From Candidatus Collierbacteria bacterium (GTDB lineage: Bacteria; Patescibacteriota; Microgenomatia; UBA1400; MFAQ01): 32,382 nt of DNA. Under the pieces are notes generated by a model. It saw nothing but the letters and a program-made list of their open reading frames with translations. It searched no databases and was not told the origin of the DNA. The stretch is from NCBI GenBank assembly GCA_903873735.1, contig CAIQPO010000067.1, forward strand, positions 1 to 32,382, written 5' to 3'. Every line of letters begins with the position of its first letter. Positions within the stretch are counted from its first letter, which is position 1. Both the position numbers and the translations under genes were made by a program. This document shows positions 1 to 7,465 of the stretch, one piece after another.

Positions 1-462
1 ATGCTTGAAGATATCCCACTTTCGGGTACAGTCGACCGAATAGACCAGATAAGTGAAAGTAGCAAAAGCGTCAGAGTAATCGACTACAAAACCGGTAAGC
101 CAAGATCAAGAAATGAAATCGAGGGCAACAACAAAAATTCCACTGGTGACTACAAACGACAGCTCGTTTTCTACAAACTACTTGCTCAGCTAGATAGCTC
201 ATTCCATTATCAGGTTACAGAAACCGAGATTGATTTTATCGAACCATACACCACCGGTGAATTTAAAAAGGAAAATTTCAATCCTTCAGACGATGAAGTT
301 GGTGAACTTAAAAAACTAATAAAAACTGTTTTTGGCAAAATCAGGAATCATAGCTTTGAAAAAACTACCGACACTAAGGTTTGTCAGAAGTGCCCCTTAG
401 TTGATCATTGCTATCCTGAAGGTTTAGACGAAGCAGCTTCATTTGGAGAAGAAGTTCTCTAA
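1..462 (+). CDS. PD-(D/E)XK nuclease C-terminal domain (AddB/RecB-type), partial at 5' end
   Basis: This is the C-terminal end of a larger protein that runs off the left edge; the ATG at base 1 is probably internal. The PD-(D/E)XK nuclease core is visible: GTVDRID (about residues 9-15), VIDYKTGK (about 26-33, with the metal-binding Asp and catalytic Lys) and the QLVFYKLL helix after it. Near the end, CQKCPLVDHC has the C-x2-C-x5-C spacing of the iron-sulfur staple of AddB-type nucleases, whose first cysteine would lie upstream of this window. The family repairs double-strand breaks as helicase-nucleases or acts with a UvrD-like helicase. Cluster binding is inferred from spacing only. The next gene converges on it with a 2-base gap. 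Confidence 0.8.
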   Translation: MLEDIPLSGTVDRIDQISESSKSVRVIDYKTGKPRSRNEIEGNNKNSTGDYKRQLVFYKLLAQLDSSFHYQVTETEIDFIEPYTTGEFKKENFNPSDDEVGELKKLIKTVFGKIRNHSFEKTTDTKVCQKCPLVDHCYPEGLDEAASFGEEVL

Positions 463-464
463 TA

Positions 465-1214
465 CTATTTCCACACCCCTCTCATTTCCTCTGGAAGTGT
501 CAGTGCAAGTTTGTACATCAACTCTTCTACACTAGGATACACTTTTGGATCAGTCTGTGTGGTGACCTCACCCACAGATAATCGTACTCTTCTTCCAATA
601 TTTATAGTGTCTCGATCATACTTTCCTAAATAAGATACACCCACGGGGACATAAATTACCGGCGCTAGCATTCTACCTGCAGCCACTACGCCTGGTTGTG
701 CCAAAATCATCTCTCCTGTTTCGCTACGGTGTCCTTCTGGACTAATCATGAATCCAGTTGGGACTCCTTCTGACCTAAGTTGCTTAAGTCGTCGCATCAG
801 ATCCATATATGTAGATCTAGCTTGCTCTTCTGTATATCCATATTTTGGATTGTTTACCTGATACGACTGAATCACTCTAATTATTTCTACGCCACATTTT
901 TTTGCCATCTCCACCAAAAAAGAAAAACCTTTACTTTTGGGATCATCGGGATCAGTATGAGAAAAAGATGCTGGAGCAAGTAAATGCCTCGTGTGGTGCG
1001 GGTCAATCCTCTCAGCAATGTGTGCTGCTACTGCTGGATCGTTGTAGGAAATGTGATTGAAGTAAAGAATAAAGCTATACTCTCTATTCTCGTCTAAAAA
1101 TTCCCTTACTTCTGTGATTCTACTTTTTGTTTCGCTTCCAATCTCCGGGCAATAAAGCAAACGCGGCGTTCCGTCTAGTAATATTTTCCTGTTTAGGTCT
1201 TCAATACTAGCCAT
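465..1214 (-). CDS. PlsC-like lysophospholipid acyltransferase
   Basis: About 249 residues. The glycerolipid acyltransferase signatures are present: HX4D as HISYND (about residues 54-59) and PEGHRS (about 159-164). The family moves an acyl chain to a lysophospholipid or related acceptor at the membrane face. No clear transmembrane helix is seen, so it may be peripheral; CPR bacteria often lack fatty acid synthesis and may use such enzymes to remodel scavenged lipids (inference). A TTG at 1223 in frame would add three residues, but the ATG at 1214 is the simpler start. The upstream alkyltransferase gene on the same strand ends at 1225, so the two are probably co-transcribed. The acceptor is unknown. 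Confidence 0.8.
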   Translation of the reverse strand: MASIEDLNRKILLDGTPRLLYCPEIGSETKSRITEVREFLDENREYSFILYFNHISYNDPAVAAHIAERIDPHHTRHLLAPASFSHTDPDDPKSKGFSFLVEMAKKCGVEIIRVIQSYQVNNPKYGYTEEQARSTYMDLMRRLKQLRSEGVPTGFMISPEGHRSETGEMILAQPGVVAAGRMLAPVIYVPVGVSYLGKYDRDTINIGRRVRLSVGEVTTQTDPKVYPSVEELMYKLALTLPEEMRGVWK

Positions 1215-1224
1215 ATTCGCCAAA

Positions 1225-1545
1225 TTATATCAGTTTGAATTTATGCCGAATTTTCTCAAAATTTACACACTTTCCGTTTTCAAATCTGACACCCTCTCTT
1301 TCAAGCAGCTTAATTTTTTCAGTGATTTTTACACCCACAATCTCACCACAAAAACCTCCGATTTTGCCACTTGCAGATACTACTCTATGACAGGGTACCT
1401 TTGGAGCAAATGGATTCTCTCGCAGAGCATTTCCCACCGCCCTAGCTCCACCACCCACTACTTTAGCCAAATCTCCATAAGTAGTTACCTCTCCCTGACT
1501 CACCTCCATTAGTTTTGAGTACACTTTGCTTTGGAATTCACTCAT
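1225..1545 (-). CDS. O6-alkylguanine-DNA alkyltransferase / alkyltransferase-like protein
   Basis: A 106-residue single-domain protein of the MGMT DNA-binding family. The acceptor motif PCHRVV is intact with Cys at about residue 52, so it can be a true methyltransferase rather than an ATL protein, which replaces this Cys. GGGARAVGNAL (31-41) holds the Arg finger and recognition helix. It lacks the N-terminal domain of Ogt/Ada-C (about 160-180 residues), as is common for short forms. I choose the ATG at 1545 because AGG lies 7 bases upstream; an in-frame TTG at 1569 would sit inside the T-tract of the terminator of the preceding gene. The acyltransferase gene follows directly. Role: direct repair of O6-alkylguanine in the cytoplasm. 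Confidence 0.85.
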   Translation of the reverse strand: MSEFQSKVYSKLMEVSQGEVTTYGDLAKVVGGGARAVGNALRENPFAPKVPCHRVVSASGKIGGFCGEIVGVKITEKIKLLEREGVRFENGKCVNFEKIRHKFKLI

Positions 1546-1561
1546 TTTCATACCTAAATCA

Positions 1562-1592
1562 TAAAACAAAAACCCACCCTAATAGGGTGGGT
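1562..1592 (-). terminator. Intrinsic terminator of the 1600-2091 gene
   Basis: Perfect 9-base inverted repeat ACCCACCCT / AGGGTGGGT (1572-1580 and 1584-1592) with a 3-base loop, followed on the minus strand by TTTT-G-TTTT. It separates the membrane-protein gene from the alkyltransferase gene. Confidence 0.9.
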
Positions 1593-1599
1593 AAATTCA

Positions 1600-2091
1600 T
1601 TACCAAGGCCTGTTCCATATCAGTGAGTACATGAGGAATATCCCTGTACCCACCAAGACAAAGGCGTAAAAGGTTCGAGAAAAGGCTGAAGTGGCTACTG
1701 CATCACGCACTGCCCGGAAGCTTCCGTATGTGCTGCAGTACAGTCTGTAGCAGACCTCTATCATGGCGATTGTGGCGAAGATGTGAACCGCAAACACCGA
1801 AATTAGGAAGGCAATCTTGAGGATAATCCCACCGCCTTCGGCCGGCGTGGAAATAAGCAATCCAAATGACACCACTGCCGCAAGCCAGAAGCTGATTTTG
1901 CCAAGAAACAGCCAATGTGATCGCTCCGACAGCCAATCATCATTCTCTCTTACCCAATTTCGTGCCCATCCCAAAATCCCCATGGAGTAGGGTAATGTAA
2001 GCAGGATAAAAATCATCGGGTCCTTGGTCGTGTGATACATCCAAGCACCCAAAAGGTACATTATCGAGTTGAAAATGAGTAGACACACCAT
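1600..2091 (-). CDS. Hypothetical membrane protein, about four helices
   Basis: 163 residues and not recognised. Hydrophobic segments lie near residues 3-17, 25-42, 63-82, 88-110 and 140-158, suggesting four or five membrane helices; the loop after the second segment is charged and Trp-rich (WARNWVRENDDW). The start is well supported: GGGAG lies about 9 bases before the ATG, and a sigma70-like promoter sits at 2161-2190. A perfect terminator follows. It is a monocistronic unit, like several other small genes in this window. No enzymatic motif is seen and no function is assigned. Confidence 0.7.
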   Translation of the reverse strand: MVCLLIFNSIMYLLGAWMYHTTKDPMIFILLTLPYSMGILGWARNWVRENDDWLSERSHWLFLGKISFWLAAVVSFGLLISTPAEGGGIILKIAFLISVFAVHIFATIAMIEVCYRLYCSTYGSFRAVRDAVATSAFSRTFYAFVLVGTGIFLMYSLIWNRPW

Positions 2092-2160
2092 GGCAATCTA
2101 CTCCCTTCTAGTGGTTTTGGCACACATCAATCAATGTGCTGGCGGTCAAGCCTTTTCTGG

Positions 2161-2190
2161 ATTATATCCCATATTCAGTATAAATGTCTA
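2161..2190 (-). promoter_or_regulatory. Sigma70-like promoter for the 1600-2091 gene
   Basis: Minus strand: TAGACA (2190-2185), 18-base spacer, TATAAT (2166-2161). This leaves a leader of about 65 bases with a GGGAG ribosome binding site. Confidence 0.6.
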
Positions 2191-2212
2191 ATATATAGGG
2201 TCAGTAATTTAC

Positions 2213-2240
2213 ACAAAAAACCTCTCCGAGGGAGAGGTTC
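2213..2240 (-). terminator. Intrinsic terminator of the 2251-2505 gene
   Basis: CCTCTCC (2221-2227), loop GAG, GGAGAGG (2231-2237), extended by A-T pairs, then a run of T on the minus strand. Confidence 0.9.
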
Positions 2241-2250
2241 ATCAAATCGA

Positions 2251-2505
2251 TTACCCAGCTGAAAGGAGCCATGCTGTCAGAAACGCAGTGGCTGCTGCTG
2301 AAGAAATCAAACCAAGAACAGTAAGAATAATCACCAGGGTACCAGAAACGGTGACATCGCCGGTGCTCCGGCCTCTTACTGCTGCCACTGTCTGTGAAGC
2401 AGCCCACAGGATCATTTTGATCGTCATGGAGAAGAGGTTGCCAATGCCAAAGAAGAGGCAAATAGCAGCAATGAAATAGAGTAAGACCGAAATCCAGAGA
2501 TACAT
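2251..2505 (-). CDS. Hypothetical small membrane protein, two helices
   Basis: 84 residues, not recognised. Two hydrophobic helices (about residues 3-33 and 54-80) flank a short polar, basic loop (AAVRGRSTGDVTVSG), so a helical hairpin in the membrane is likely. The start is supported by GGAGG four bases before the ATG, a consensus-like promoter at 2552-2580 and a terminator just after the stop. A longer ORF in another frame on the same strand (2201-2539) covers the region but has no membrane pattern and no ribosome binding site, so this frame is preferred. It forms its own transcription unit. Confidence 0.65.
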   Translation of the reverse strand: MYLWISVLLYFIAAICLFFGIGNLFSMTIKMILWAASQTVAAVRGRSTGDVTVSGTLVIILTVLGLISSAAATAFLTAWLLSAG

Positions 2506-2551
2506 ATGTCCTCCAATGGAATGTGCTTGATCGGGTCAATCGAACGTAACA

Positions 2552-2580
2552 AGTATATCACCCAGCCACAATATTTTCAA
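2552..2580 (-). promoter_or_regulatory. Sigma70-like promoter for the 2251-2505 gene
   Basis: Minus strand: TTGAAA (2580-2575), 17-base spacer, TATACT (2557-2552). Confidence 0.7.
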
Positions 2581-2593
2581 TATATAGGATAAA

Positions 2594-3784
2594 TTACTCT
2601 AAAAAAGTAATGGCAAAGCCTTTCTTTCCAGCTCTACCTGTTCTTCCGATTCTGTGAACATAATCCTCATAGGTTGCAGGTTGGTCGTAGTTGATTACAT
2701 GAGTAATGTCTTTTACATCAATTCCGCGAGCAGCTACATCAGTGGCAATCATCACCTTGATGTCGTTATTCTTAAACAGCCTCAAAGCCTGCTCTCTTTG
2801 CGATTGGCGTTTATCACCATGAATAGCATCCACAGCAAAACCGTCTTTCTTAAGAGTTTCGGCTAGCTTTTCTACACCCCATTTGGTTCTTCCAAATACC
2901 AATGCTTTTGATACGTGTTCGCTTCTAAGCAAATCCTTGAGCACTCCAATTTTGTTTCCAGAAGTTTTAATAACGTTCTGTTCCACATTTTGTGAGGTTG
3001 CTCCAGTTTTTACTGAAATCTTCATCGGATTGGTCATAAACTCACGAGCGATGTTTTCTACTCTATCGTCAATAGTGGCAGAGAATAGGAGAGTTTGTCT
3101 CTCTCTTGGCACGAAAGATAATAGCTTGGTGATTTCTTTTACGAAACCCATATCAAGCATTCTGTCTACCTCATCGAGCACCACTGTCTTTACATCATCA
3201 AATCTCAACACTCTTCTAGTGTGCAAATCAGCGACTCTTCCTGGTGTTCCAATTATGATGTGATGAGTTTTTCTCAAATCAAAGATTTGTCTTTGAATAT
3301 TGGAGCCTCCTATAAGGAGCACTGTCCAAATACCCATACCTTCAGACACTTTTCTGAATTCATCTCTAATTTGTACAGCCAATTCTCTAGTTGGGGCAAG
3401 AATCAATGCTCTGTGATTGGGGTTTTGCAAGAGCTTCTGGACGATAGGCAAGGCAAAAGCCATTGTCTTACCGGTTCCAGTATCTGCAAGTCCAATCAAA
3501 TCACCACCCTTAATAGTTAAGGGTAATGTTTTGTCTTGAATAGGAGTTGGTTTTTCCAGTCCTAAGTGGGTAAGTCTTTCCAAAATCTTGGAATCAAGAC
3601 TGTGATCCGCAAACTGACTAACCACCATATCTTCGATGTCATCAGCTTCTACAGCTGGTTTTACAAACAGCCTAGGATCTAGAGCTTTAGGCGCAAACCT
3701 AGCTCTTCTTTGAATATTATGATTTTGGCCATGGCCAAAATTTCGTGGTCCATTTTGACCACCAAACCTTCTTGGTTTAAACAT
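2594..3784 (-). CDS. DEAD-box ATP-dependent RNA helicase
   Basis: 396 residues covering the full helicase core. Q motif GLEKPTPIQ (about 75-83), Walker A ADTGTGKT (100-107), PTRELA (130-135), TPGR (179-182), motif II as DEVD (203-206, in place of DEAD), SAT (234-236), TDVAARGID and HRIGRTGR near the C-terminus are all present. The N-terminal 60 residues are basic and Gly/Asn/Arg-rich (RRFGGQNGPRNFGHGQNHN), a likely RNA-binding tail. The chain ends right after motif VI with no C-terminal domain, close to RhlE/CsdA-like minimal enzymes. Likely role: unwinding RNA in ribosome assembly or decay. It has its own promoter and an approximately 110-base leader with a short hairpin next to the start codon. 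No terminator is visible at its end. Confidence 0.92.
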   Translation of the reverse strand: MFKPRRFGGQNGPRNFGHGQNHNIQRRARFAPKALDPRLFVKPAVEADDIEDMVVSQFADHSLDSKILERLTHLGLEKPTPIQDKTLPLTIKGGDLIGLADTGTGKTMAFALPIVQKLLQNPNHRALILAPTRELAVQIRDEFRKVSEGMGIWTVLLIGGSNIQRQIFDLRKTHHIIIGTPGRVADLHTRRVLRFDDVKTVVLDEVDRMLDMGFVKEITKLLSFVPRERQTLLFSATIDDRVENIAREFMTNPMKISVKTGATSQNVEQNVIKTSGNKIGVLKDLLRSEHVSKALVFGRTKWGVEKLAETLKKDGFAVDAIHGDKRQSQREQALRLFKNNDIKVMIATDVAARGIDVKDITHVINYDQPATYEDYVHRIGRTGRAGKKGFAITFLE

Positions 3785-3894
3785 TTTATAGTGGGGAGGA
3801 TATTGCCTCTCCAGATGTCCTTTAGAAAAATCAAGTAAGACAACTGGGAGCCGTCAAACAAGTGAGCATAAAATCGCTCGCTCTAAGAACAATA
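3785..3894 (-). promoter_or_regulatory. Long 5' leader of the DEAD-box helicase gene
   Basis: From the predicted transcription start near 3894 to the ATG is about 110 bases, long for this genome, where several core genes are nearly leaderless. Close to the ATG, GAGG (minus strand) can pair with CCTC across a CAATAT loop, so the only purine-rich site lies in a hairpin. Cold-shock helicase genes elsewhere have regulatory leaders; that role here is a guess. Confidence 0.35.
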
Positions 3895-3900
3895 TAGGGT

Positions 3901-3929
3901 ATTGTATCACAACATAATCAATATTTCAA
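3901..3929 (-). promoter_or_regulatory. Sigma70-like promoter of the DEAD-box helicase gene
   Basis: Minus strand: TTGAAA (3929-3924), exactly 17 bases, TACAAT (3906-3901). It lies just downstream of the terminator of the preceding gene. Confidence 0.75.
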
Positions 3930-3937
3930 AATTAGCC

Positions 3938-3962
3938 ACAAAAAACCGGGACTGGCCCGGTT
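3938..3962 (-). terminator. Intrinsic terminator of the 3971-4462 gene
   Basis: AACCGGG (3944-3950), five-base loop, CCCGGTT (3956-3962), then a T run on the minus strand. Confidence 0.9.
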
Positions 3963-3970
3963 GATGATTA

Positions 3971-4462
3971 CTACACTTTTTCCAAATAACCCAGTTCCAC
4001 AAGCTGGTTGATCATCGCCTGCATTTCTTGGGTGATTTTGTCTTCGGCGTATGCCAAGGCATAGAGCTCTATGACAAATACCATGAGCATATTCTTGTGG
4101 TCGTACCACAGACTTTGATCCATCTGTGCCCTGGTAATGCCGTTTAGGTAGGTGATCAACATGTCTACCCGGGTGCTAATCGATGAGGCTTCGGGGATGG
4201 AGTTTCTAAACGGTTTGAGTGATACCCTTTCGCAAAAGGCGCGGATCGTAGCATTACTCTCGCATACTTCAGATTCCAAAAACGCCTTGCGAATGACCAT
4301 CAAGACTGCCGATGGAATTCCCCGGGCAAAGTCCTTTTGGATAATGAGTTTCAGAGGGGACTTTGTCCCATTGTTAACCAAACCAACACCACAATAATTA
4401 CATTGTGTATCTGTGATCTTGGCAGGTCCTCCACAGTTTGGGCAAAATACAGCGGTAAGCAT
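3971..4462 (-). CDS. Hypothetical protein with N-terminal zinc ribbon
   Basis: 163 residues. The N-terminus carries two CxxC knuckles, CPNC (7-10) and CNYC (21-24), a compact zinc ribbon. The remaining 130 residues appear alpha-helical with no recognised domain. The start is firm: AGGAG lies 8 bases before the ATG, and an extended -10 promoter sits upstream. The gene is monocistronic, bounded by its own terminator. Zinc ribbons of this kind often mediate protein or nucleic-acid contacts, but nothing further can be assigned. Confidence 0.7.
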   Translation of the reverse strand: MLTAVFCPNCGGPAKITDTQCNYCGVGLVNNGTKSPLKLIIQKDFARGIPSAVLMVIRKAFLESEVCESNATIRAFCERVSLKPFRNSIPEASSISTRVDMLITYLNGITRAQMDQSLWYDHKNMLMVFVIELYALAYAEDKITQEMQAMINQLVELGYLEKV

Positions 4463-4506
4463 AATGGCATCTCCTATTATGTTTGTCTAAAAGTGCACGT
4501 TTAGTT

Positions 4507-4533
4507 ATTATAGCATAGATTATAGGATGACAA
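4507..4533 (-). promoter_or_regulatory. Extended -10 promoter of the zinc-ribbon gene
   Basis: Minus strand TGCTATAAT with TATAAT at 4512-4507; a TTGTCA-like -35 lies 15 bases upstream, which is short. Confidence 0.55.
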
Positions 4534-4639
4534 ACAATAAAAAAGGGTGGGTTTGCCTTAAAACACAAGCTCCCGTATATGCTTATTACAAAAATAAACA
4601 AGTCAATCGAGGCATATATAATCGAATTAACTCAATACC

Positions 4640-5320
4640 ATGAAATATCACTACGACGAACTTAATCGAAATCCATTTGAGTCACACATGCTCGCAATTG
4701 ACTCAATTAAATCAAATACTAGTATTTTGGATATTGGATGTGCCACTGGTTATTTTGCTAAAGAGCTAGCTAAAAAGGGCTGTGAAACATATGGCGTTGA
4801 TAAGGATAGAATTGCCCTAAAAAAAGCTTCAAAATACTGTAAAGAAGTCATCCAGTGTGATCTAGACAATATCAAGATTTGCCACGCTCCCAAGAAACAC
4901 TTCGATTATGTTCTGATGCTTGATGTTTTAGAGCATCTTCAAAATCCAAAACTAGCTATTTCCCAAGTAGGAAAATTTTTGAAAAAAGATGGAAGATTGG
5001 TTGTTTCAGTTCCAAATATTGCTCATGCGTCTATAAGATGGGGTCTGCTTAAGGGAGATTTTGACTATACAAACACTGGAATTCTAGACTCTACCCATGT
5101 CCACTTCTACACCCTAAAAAGTATTTCCAGACTTCTTGAAAAGGAGGGGTTTAGGATATTGAAAATCAAACCCACAAACGGAATGTGCAAGGTTCCCTTC
5201 TTGTATAAAATTACCGATAGATTGCCAGCTACCTGGCAATACAAACTCGTCCAGAAATTTCCAAATTTATTTGCATACCAATTTATTATTATCTCTCGCC
5301 CAATCAAGCCCTTAAAGTGA
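4640..5320 (+). CDS. Class I SAM-dependent methyltransferase
   Basis: 226 residues. The SAM site is clear: LDIGCATGYFAKEL (from about residue 30) as motif I, YGVDKD as the acidic strand 2 end, and YVLMLDVLEHL as the post-I/motif II region, typical of Methyltransf_11/23 (UbiG-like) enzymes acting on small molecules or glycans. The stop TGA overlaps the GTG start of the next gene in a GTGA arrangement, so the two are translationally coupled. Pairing with a B12-binding radical SAM protein suggests modification of a lipid or surface sugar, but the substrate cannot be read from sequence. A TATAAT at 4617-4622 is a plausible -10 box; no good ribosome binding site is seen. Confidence 0.85.
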   Translation: MKYHYDELNRNPFESHMLAIDSIKSNTSILDIGCATGYFAKELAKKGCETYGVDKDRIALKKASKYCKEVIQCDLDNIKICHAPKKHFDYVLMLDVLEHLQNPKLAISQVGKFLKKDGRLVVSVPNIAHASIRWGLLKGDFDYTNTGILDSTHVHFYTLKSISRLLEKEGFRILKIKPTNGMCKVPFLYKITDRLPATWQYKLVQKFPNLFAYQFIIISRPIKPLK

Positions 5321-6678
5321 AAAAAATTAAATTTTTGCTCATAAATGCTATAGATATCTCAAAGTCATTGCAAACTTCTCTGCCACCGCTCGGTCTTGGA
5401 TATTTGGCATCTTCTCTTAGAAGAAAATATGGTGAAAAACTAATTAAGTTTAAAATTATTGATCGTGATGTTCTACAAGAAATCCAAAATTTTAAACCAG
5501 ACCTCGTTGGGATTACCTGTGTTTCTCAAAATTATAACTATGCAAAAGAATACGCTCATGCCGCCAGGCGTTTCAAAGTACCAGTAATTATTGGTGGTAT
5601 TCATATTACCGTTCTACCAAACACCCTATCGAAGGATATGGATGTCGCAGTCCTGGGAGAAGGAGAAGAAACGATTCTAGACCTCTTTGATGTTTTCATC
5701 CAAACGCGAAAATTTTCTCCAAAAAATCTGAAAAGCATCAGAGGCATCGCATACAGAGACGCAGGAAAAATCATCCAAAATGAAAAAAGACCACCGATAT
5801 CCGACATGGACTCAATTCCACTCCCAGCAAGAGATTTAATGAAGATAGAAAAATGTACCCATGTGTTTTCATCAAGAGGTTGTCCTTATCGCTGCGTGTT
5901 TTGTGCCTCATCGAGATTTTGGAATAGTACCAGATTTTTTTCTGCAGAATATGTTGTCAAAGAAATTAAATACTTATACGAAAATTATGGTGTTAGGGAA
6001 ATCGACTTCTGGGATGACTTGTTTATTGTCAACCGCCAAAGGATAAAAAACATTATCAAGCTACTAAAAGAAGAAAACTTACTTGGAAAGCTTAGATTTA
6101 GCTGCGCAGTACGATCAAACCTGATAGATGAAAACATGGCATCACTACTTAAGGAACTTAATGTGAAGGGTGTATCGATGGGTCTAGAATCAGGGACACC
6201 TGAAATATTAAATTTCCTAAAAGGTCATACTGTAAAAATTGAGGATCACAAACGAGCAATTCGAATATTTAAAGAAAATGGAATAGAGCCTAGTGCCTCA
6301 TTTATTATTGGATCTCCTCAAGAGACAAGAGAACAAATAATGAATACCTTCAACTTCATCCGAGAGAGTAAACTAAGAGGTTTTGGGGTGTATGTCCTCA
6401 CACCACTACCGGGGACACCAATCTGGGATTACGCTAAAGAAAAAGGCTTTGTGGATGAGAAAATAGATTGGAGCAGATTGAATGTTGAGTTTATGGATAA
6501 TCATCAAGATGCAATTATTCTCTCAGAAACTCTTTCAAGGGACGAAATATATGAAATGATGCGCAAATTCAAAGCGGAGCAAAAACGAAGAGAAATTCTA
6601 GATTATGTAAAGCATCCAAAAAATATACTCCGTAAAGCATACCACCAGGCAAAAAAATATCTTTCTGTCAATTCCTAA
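5317..6678 (+). CDS. B12-binding domain radical SAM protein
   Basis: 453 residues. The N-terminal Rossmann domain (about 1-150; LPPLGLGYLASSL, VGITCVSQN, VIIGGIHITVLP, VLGEGEET) matches B12-binding domains of the BchE/P-methylase type, and the radical SAM domain follows with CPYRCVFC (Cys 189, 193, 196) to bind the 4Fe-4S cluster. GLESGTPEIL and GSPQET are typical Elp3/MiaB-fold elements. Such enzymes methylate unactivated carbons or rearrange rings. The histidine that binds cobalt (DxHxxG) is not evident, so cobalamin may bind base-off without a protein ligand, or the domain may be degenerate. The start GTG overlaps the stop of the methyltransferase gene. No terminator is apparent. Confidence 0.88.
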   Translation: MKKIKFLLINAIDISKSLQTSLPPLGLGYLASSLRRKYGEKLIKFKIIDRDVLQEIQNFKPDLVGITCVSQNYNYAKEYAHAARRFKVPVIIGGIHITVLPNTLSKDMDVAVLGEGEETILDLFDVFIQTRKFSPKNLKSIRGIAYRDAGKIIQNEKRPPISDMDSIPLPARDLMKIEKCTHVFSSRGCPYRCVFCASSRFWNSTRFFSAEYVVKEIKYLYENYGVREIDFWDDLFIVNRQRIKNIIKLLKEENLLGKLRFSCAVRSNLIDENMASLLKELNVKGVSMGLESGTPEILNFLKGHTVKIEDHKRAIRIFKENGIEPSASFIIGSPQETREQIMNTFNFIRESKLRGFGVYVLTPLPGTPIWDYAKEKGFVDEKIDWSRLNVEFMDNHQDAIILSETLSRDEIYEMMRKFKAEQKRREILDYVKHPKNILRKAYHQAKKYLSVNS

Positions 6679-6761
6679 GCAAAATTATCTTTATAAAAGT
6701 TCAACGCTATAGAAAATAATATGCTAATTAACACAGATTTAACTATATAAAGACCTATAGG

Positions 6762-6790
6762 TTGAAATTTAAGGATTTATATAGTATATT
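6762..6790 (+). promoter_or_regulatory. Sigma70-like promoter of the 6844-7173 gene
   Basis: TTGAAA (6762-6767), 17-base spacer, TATATT (6785-6790). The rest of the gap 6679-6843 is AT-rich and I see nothing else in it. Confidence 0.65.
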
Positions 6791-6843
6791 AATGTATCCT
6801 GAAAAATAAGTAGTACTTTAACCAAAAAAATGGGATTTAGACA

Positions 6844-7173
6844 ATGAGCACTGGAATCGAATATCTGCAAACTCACGCCCGGCTGAAGCAGGTTGCTATT
6901 AAAGAGCTAGGTGAAATGGCAATTGGAGGCCAGCCCTACTCATATTTCATGGGGCTTGCACGACAAACTTCGGAAGCCACGGGCATCAAAAACCCCAAAA
7001 TCATGCTCGCTATCACTTTCAAGCCTGGTATGAGCCCTGTCGGGACACCTGAAATCGTGTATCCTATTGCAGACTTCGAATGGGATGCATTCGTTGCTGA
7101 TATCAAATCCTACTGCGCCATGAACCCAACTGTCTGGGTAGTAGACGGTGATAAGTATACTGCCCCAATTTAA
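6844..7173 (+). CDS. Hypothetical small protein
   Basis: 109 residues, soluble, not recognised. No membrane helix, no Cys pair and no catalytic motif; the C-terminal half (FEWDAFVADIKSYCAMNPTVWVVDGDKY) looks like an alpha/beta fold. The base composition is more GC-rich than its surroundings. It is a self-contained unit with a promoter at 6762-6790, a weak GGGA site 9 bases before the ATG and a very strong terminator. It is probably a taxon-restricted gene. Confidence 0.6.
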   Translation: MSTGIEYLQTHARLKQVAIKELGEMAIGGQPYSYFMGLARQTSEATGIKNPKIMLAITFKPGMSPVGTPEIVYPIADFEWDAFVADIKSYCAMNPTVWVVDGDKYTAPI

Positions 7174-7177
7174 CCAA

Positions 7178-7220
7178 CCCCTTCAACAGAAGACCCTCTT
7201 CTCTTGAAGGGGATTTTTTT
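7178..7220 (+). terminator. Strong intrinsic terminator of the 6844-7173 gene
   Basis: Long stem: CCCCTTCAA (7178-7186) pairs with TTGAAGGGG (7204-7212), and inside it AGAAGA pairs with TCTTCT; seven T follow. Confidence 0.9.
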
Positions 7221-7282
7221 GACATAATTTTCACTCACATAATACCAGTTATATAAATATACATTCCCAAATGAATTTACTA

Positions 7283-7310
7283 ACAAAAAATCTCTCGGCA
7301 AGCGAGAGAC
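7283..7310 (-). terminator. Intrinsic terminator after the tRNA-like RNA element
   Basis: CTCTCG (7292-7297), loop GCAAG, CGAGAG (7303-7308), then ATTTTTTG on the minus strand. Confidence 0.85.
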
Positions 7311-7316
7311 TTTTCA

Positions 7317-7337
7317 TTGTGACCCCGGCGGGATTCG
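7317..7337. repeat. 21-base direct repeat of the tRNA-Glu 3' end (copy 1)
   Basis: Identical to 7463-7483, which is the T-arm and acceptor 3' strand of tRNA-Glu plus three flanking bases. Each copy is followed on the minus strand by a terminator hairpin, so a terminator-tRNA-tail unit seems to have been duplicated. Confidence 0.8.
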
Positions 7338-7420
7338 TCTTCAGTCGAATTATGTTCGCTTCAGGACCCGGCTCGACAGGTTCGTTACGAAACTGTCTCC
7401 GCCATGTTCTCATCCCGCTG
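7317..7420 (-). ncRNA. Candidate structured RNA sharing the tRNA-Glu 3' end
   Basis: Minus strand, lying between the tRNA-Glu terminator and a second terminator. GCGGGAT (7418-7412) pairs perfectly with ATCCCGC (7334-7328) as a closing helix. Inside, GACAG/CTGTC with an inner TTCG/CGAA forms a hairpin, and GGCGG can pair alternatively with CCGCC. The last 21 bases of the element are identical to the 3' end of the tRNA-Glu (7317-7337 versus 7463-7483), but no anticodon arm follows. GC content is well above the flanks. Two short ORFs cross it on both strands but have no plausible protein. Alternatives: decayed tRNA duplicate, tRNA-derived RNA, or a lineage-specific ncRNA. Confidence 0.45.
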
Positions 7421-7429
7421 CTATTACAA

Positions 7430-7456
7430 ACAAAAAAGTTTGGACAAGCCAAACTC
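7430..7456 (-). terminator. Intrinsic terminator of tRNA-Glu
   Basis: AGTTTGG (7437-7443), loop ACAAG, CCAAACT (7449-7455), then TTTTTTG on the minus strand. Confidence 0.85.
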
Positions 7457-7465
7457 TTTTATTTG

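Noticed and set aside
2201..2539. 112-residue ORF overlapping the 84-residue membrane protein
   Set aside because: It has no membrane pattern, runs through the terminator and lacks a ribosome binding site.
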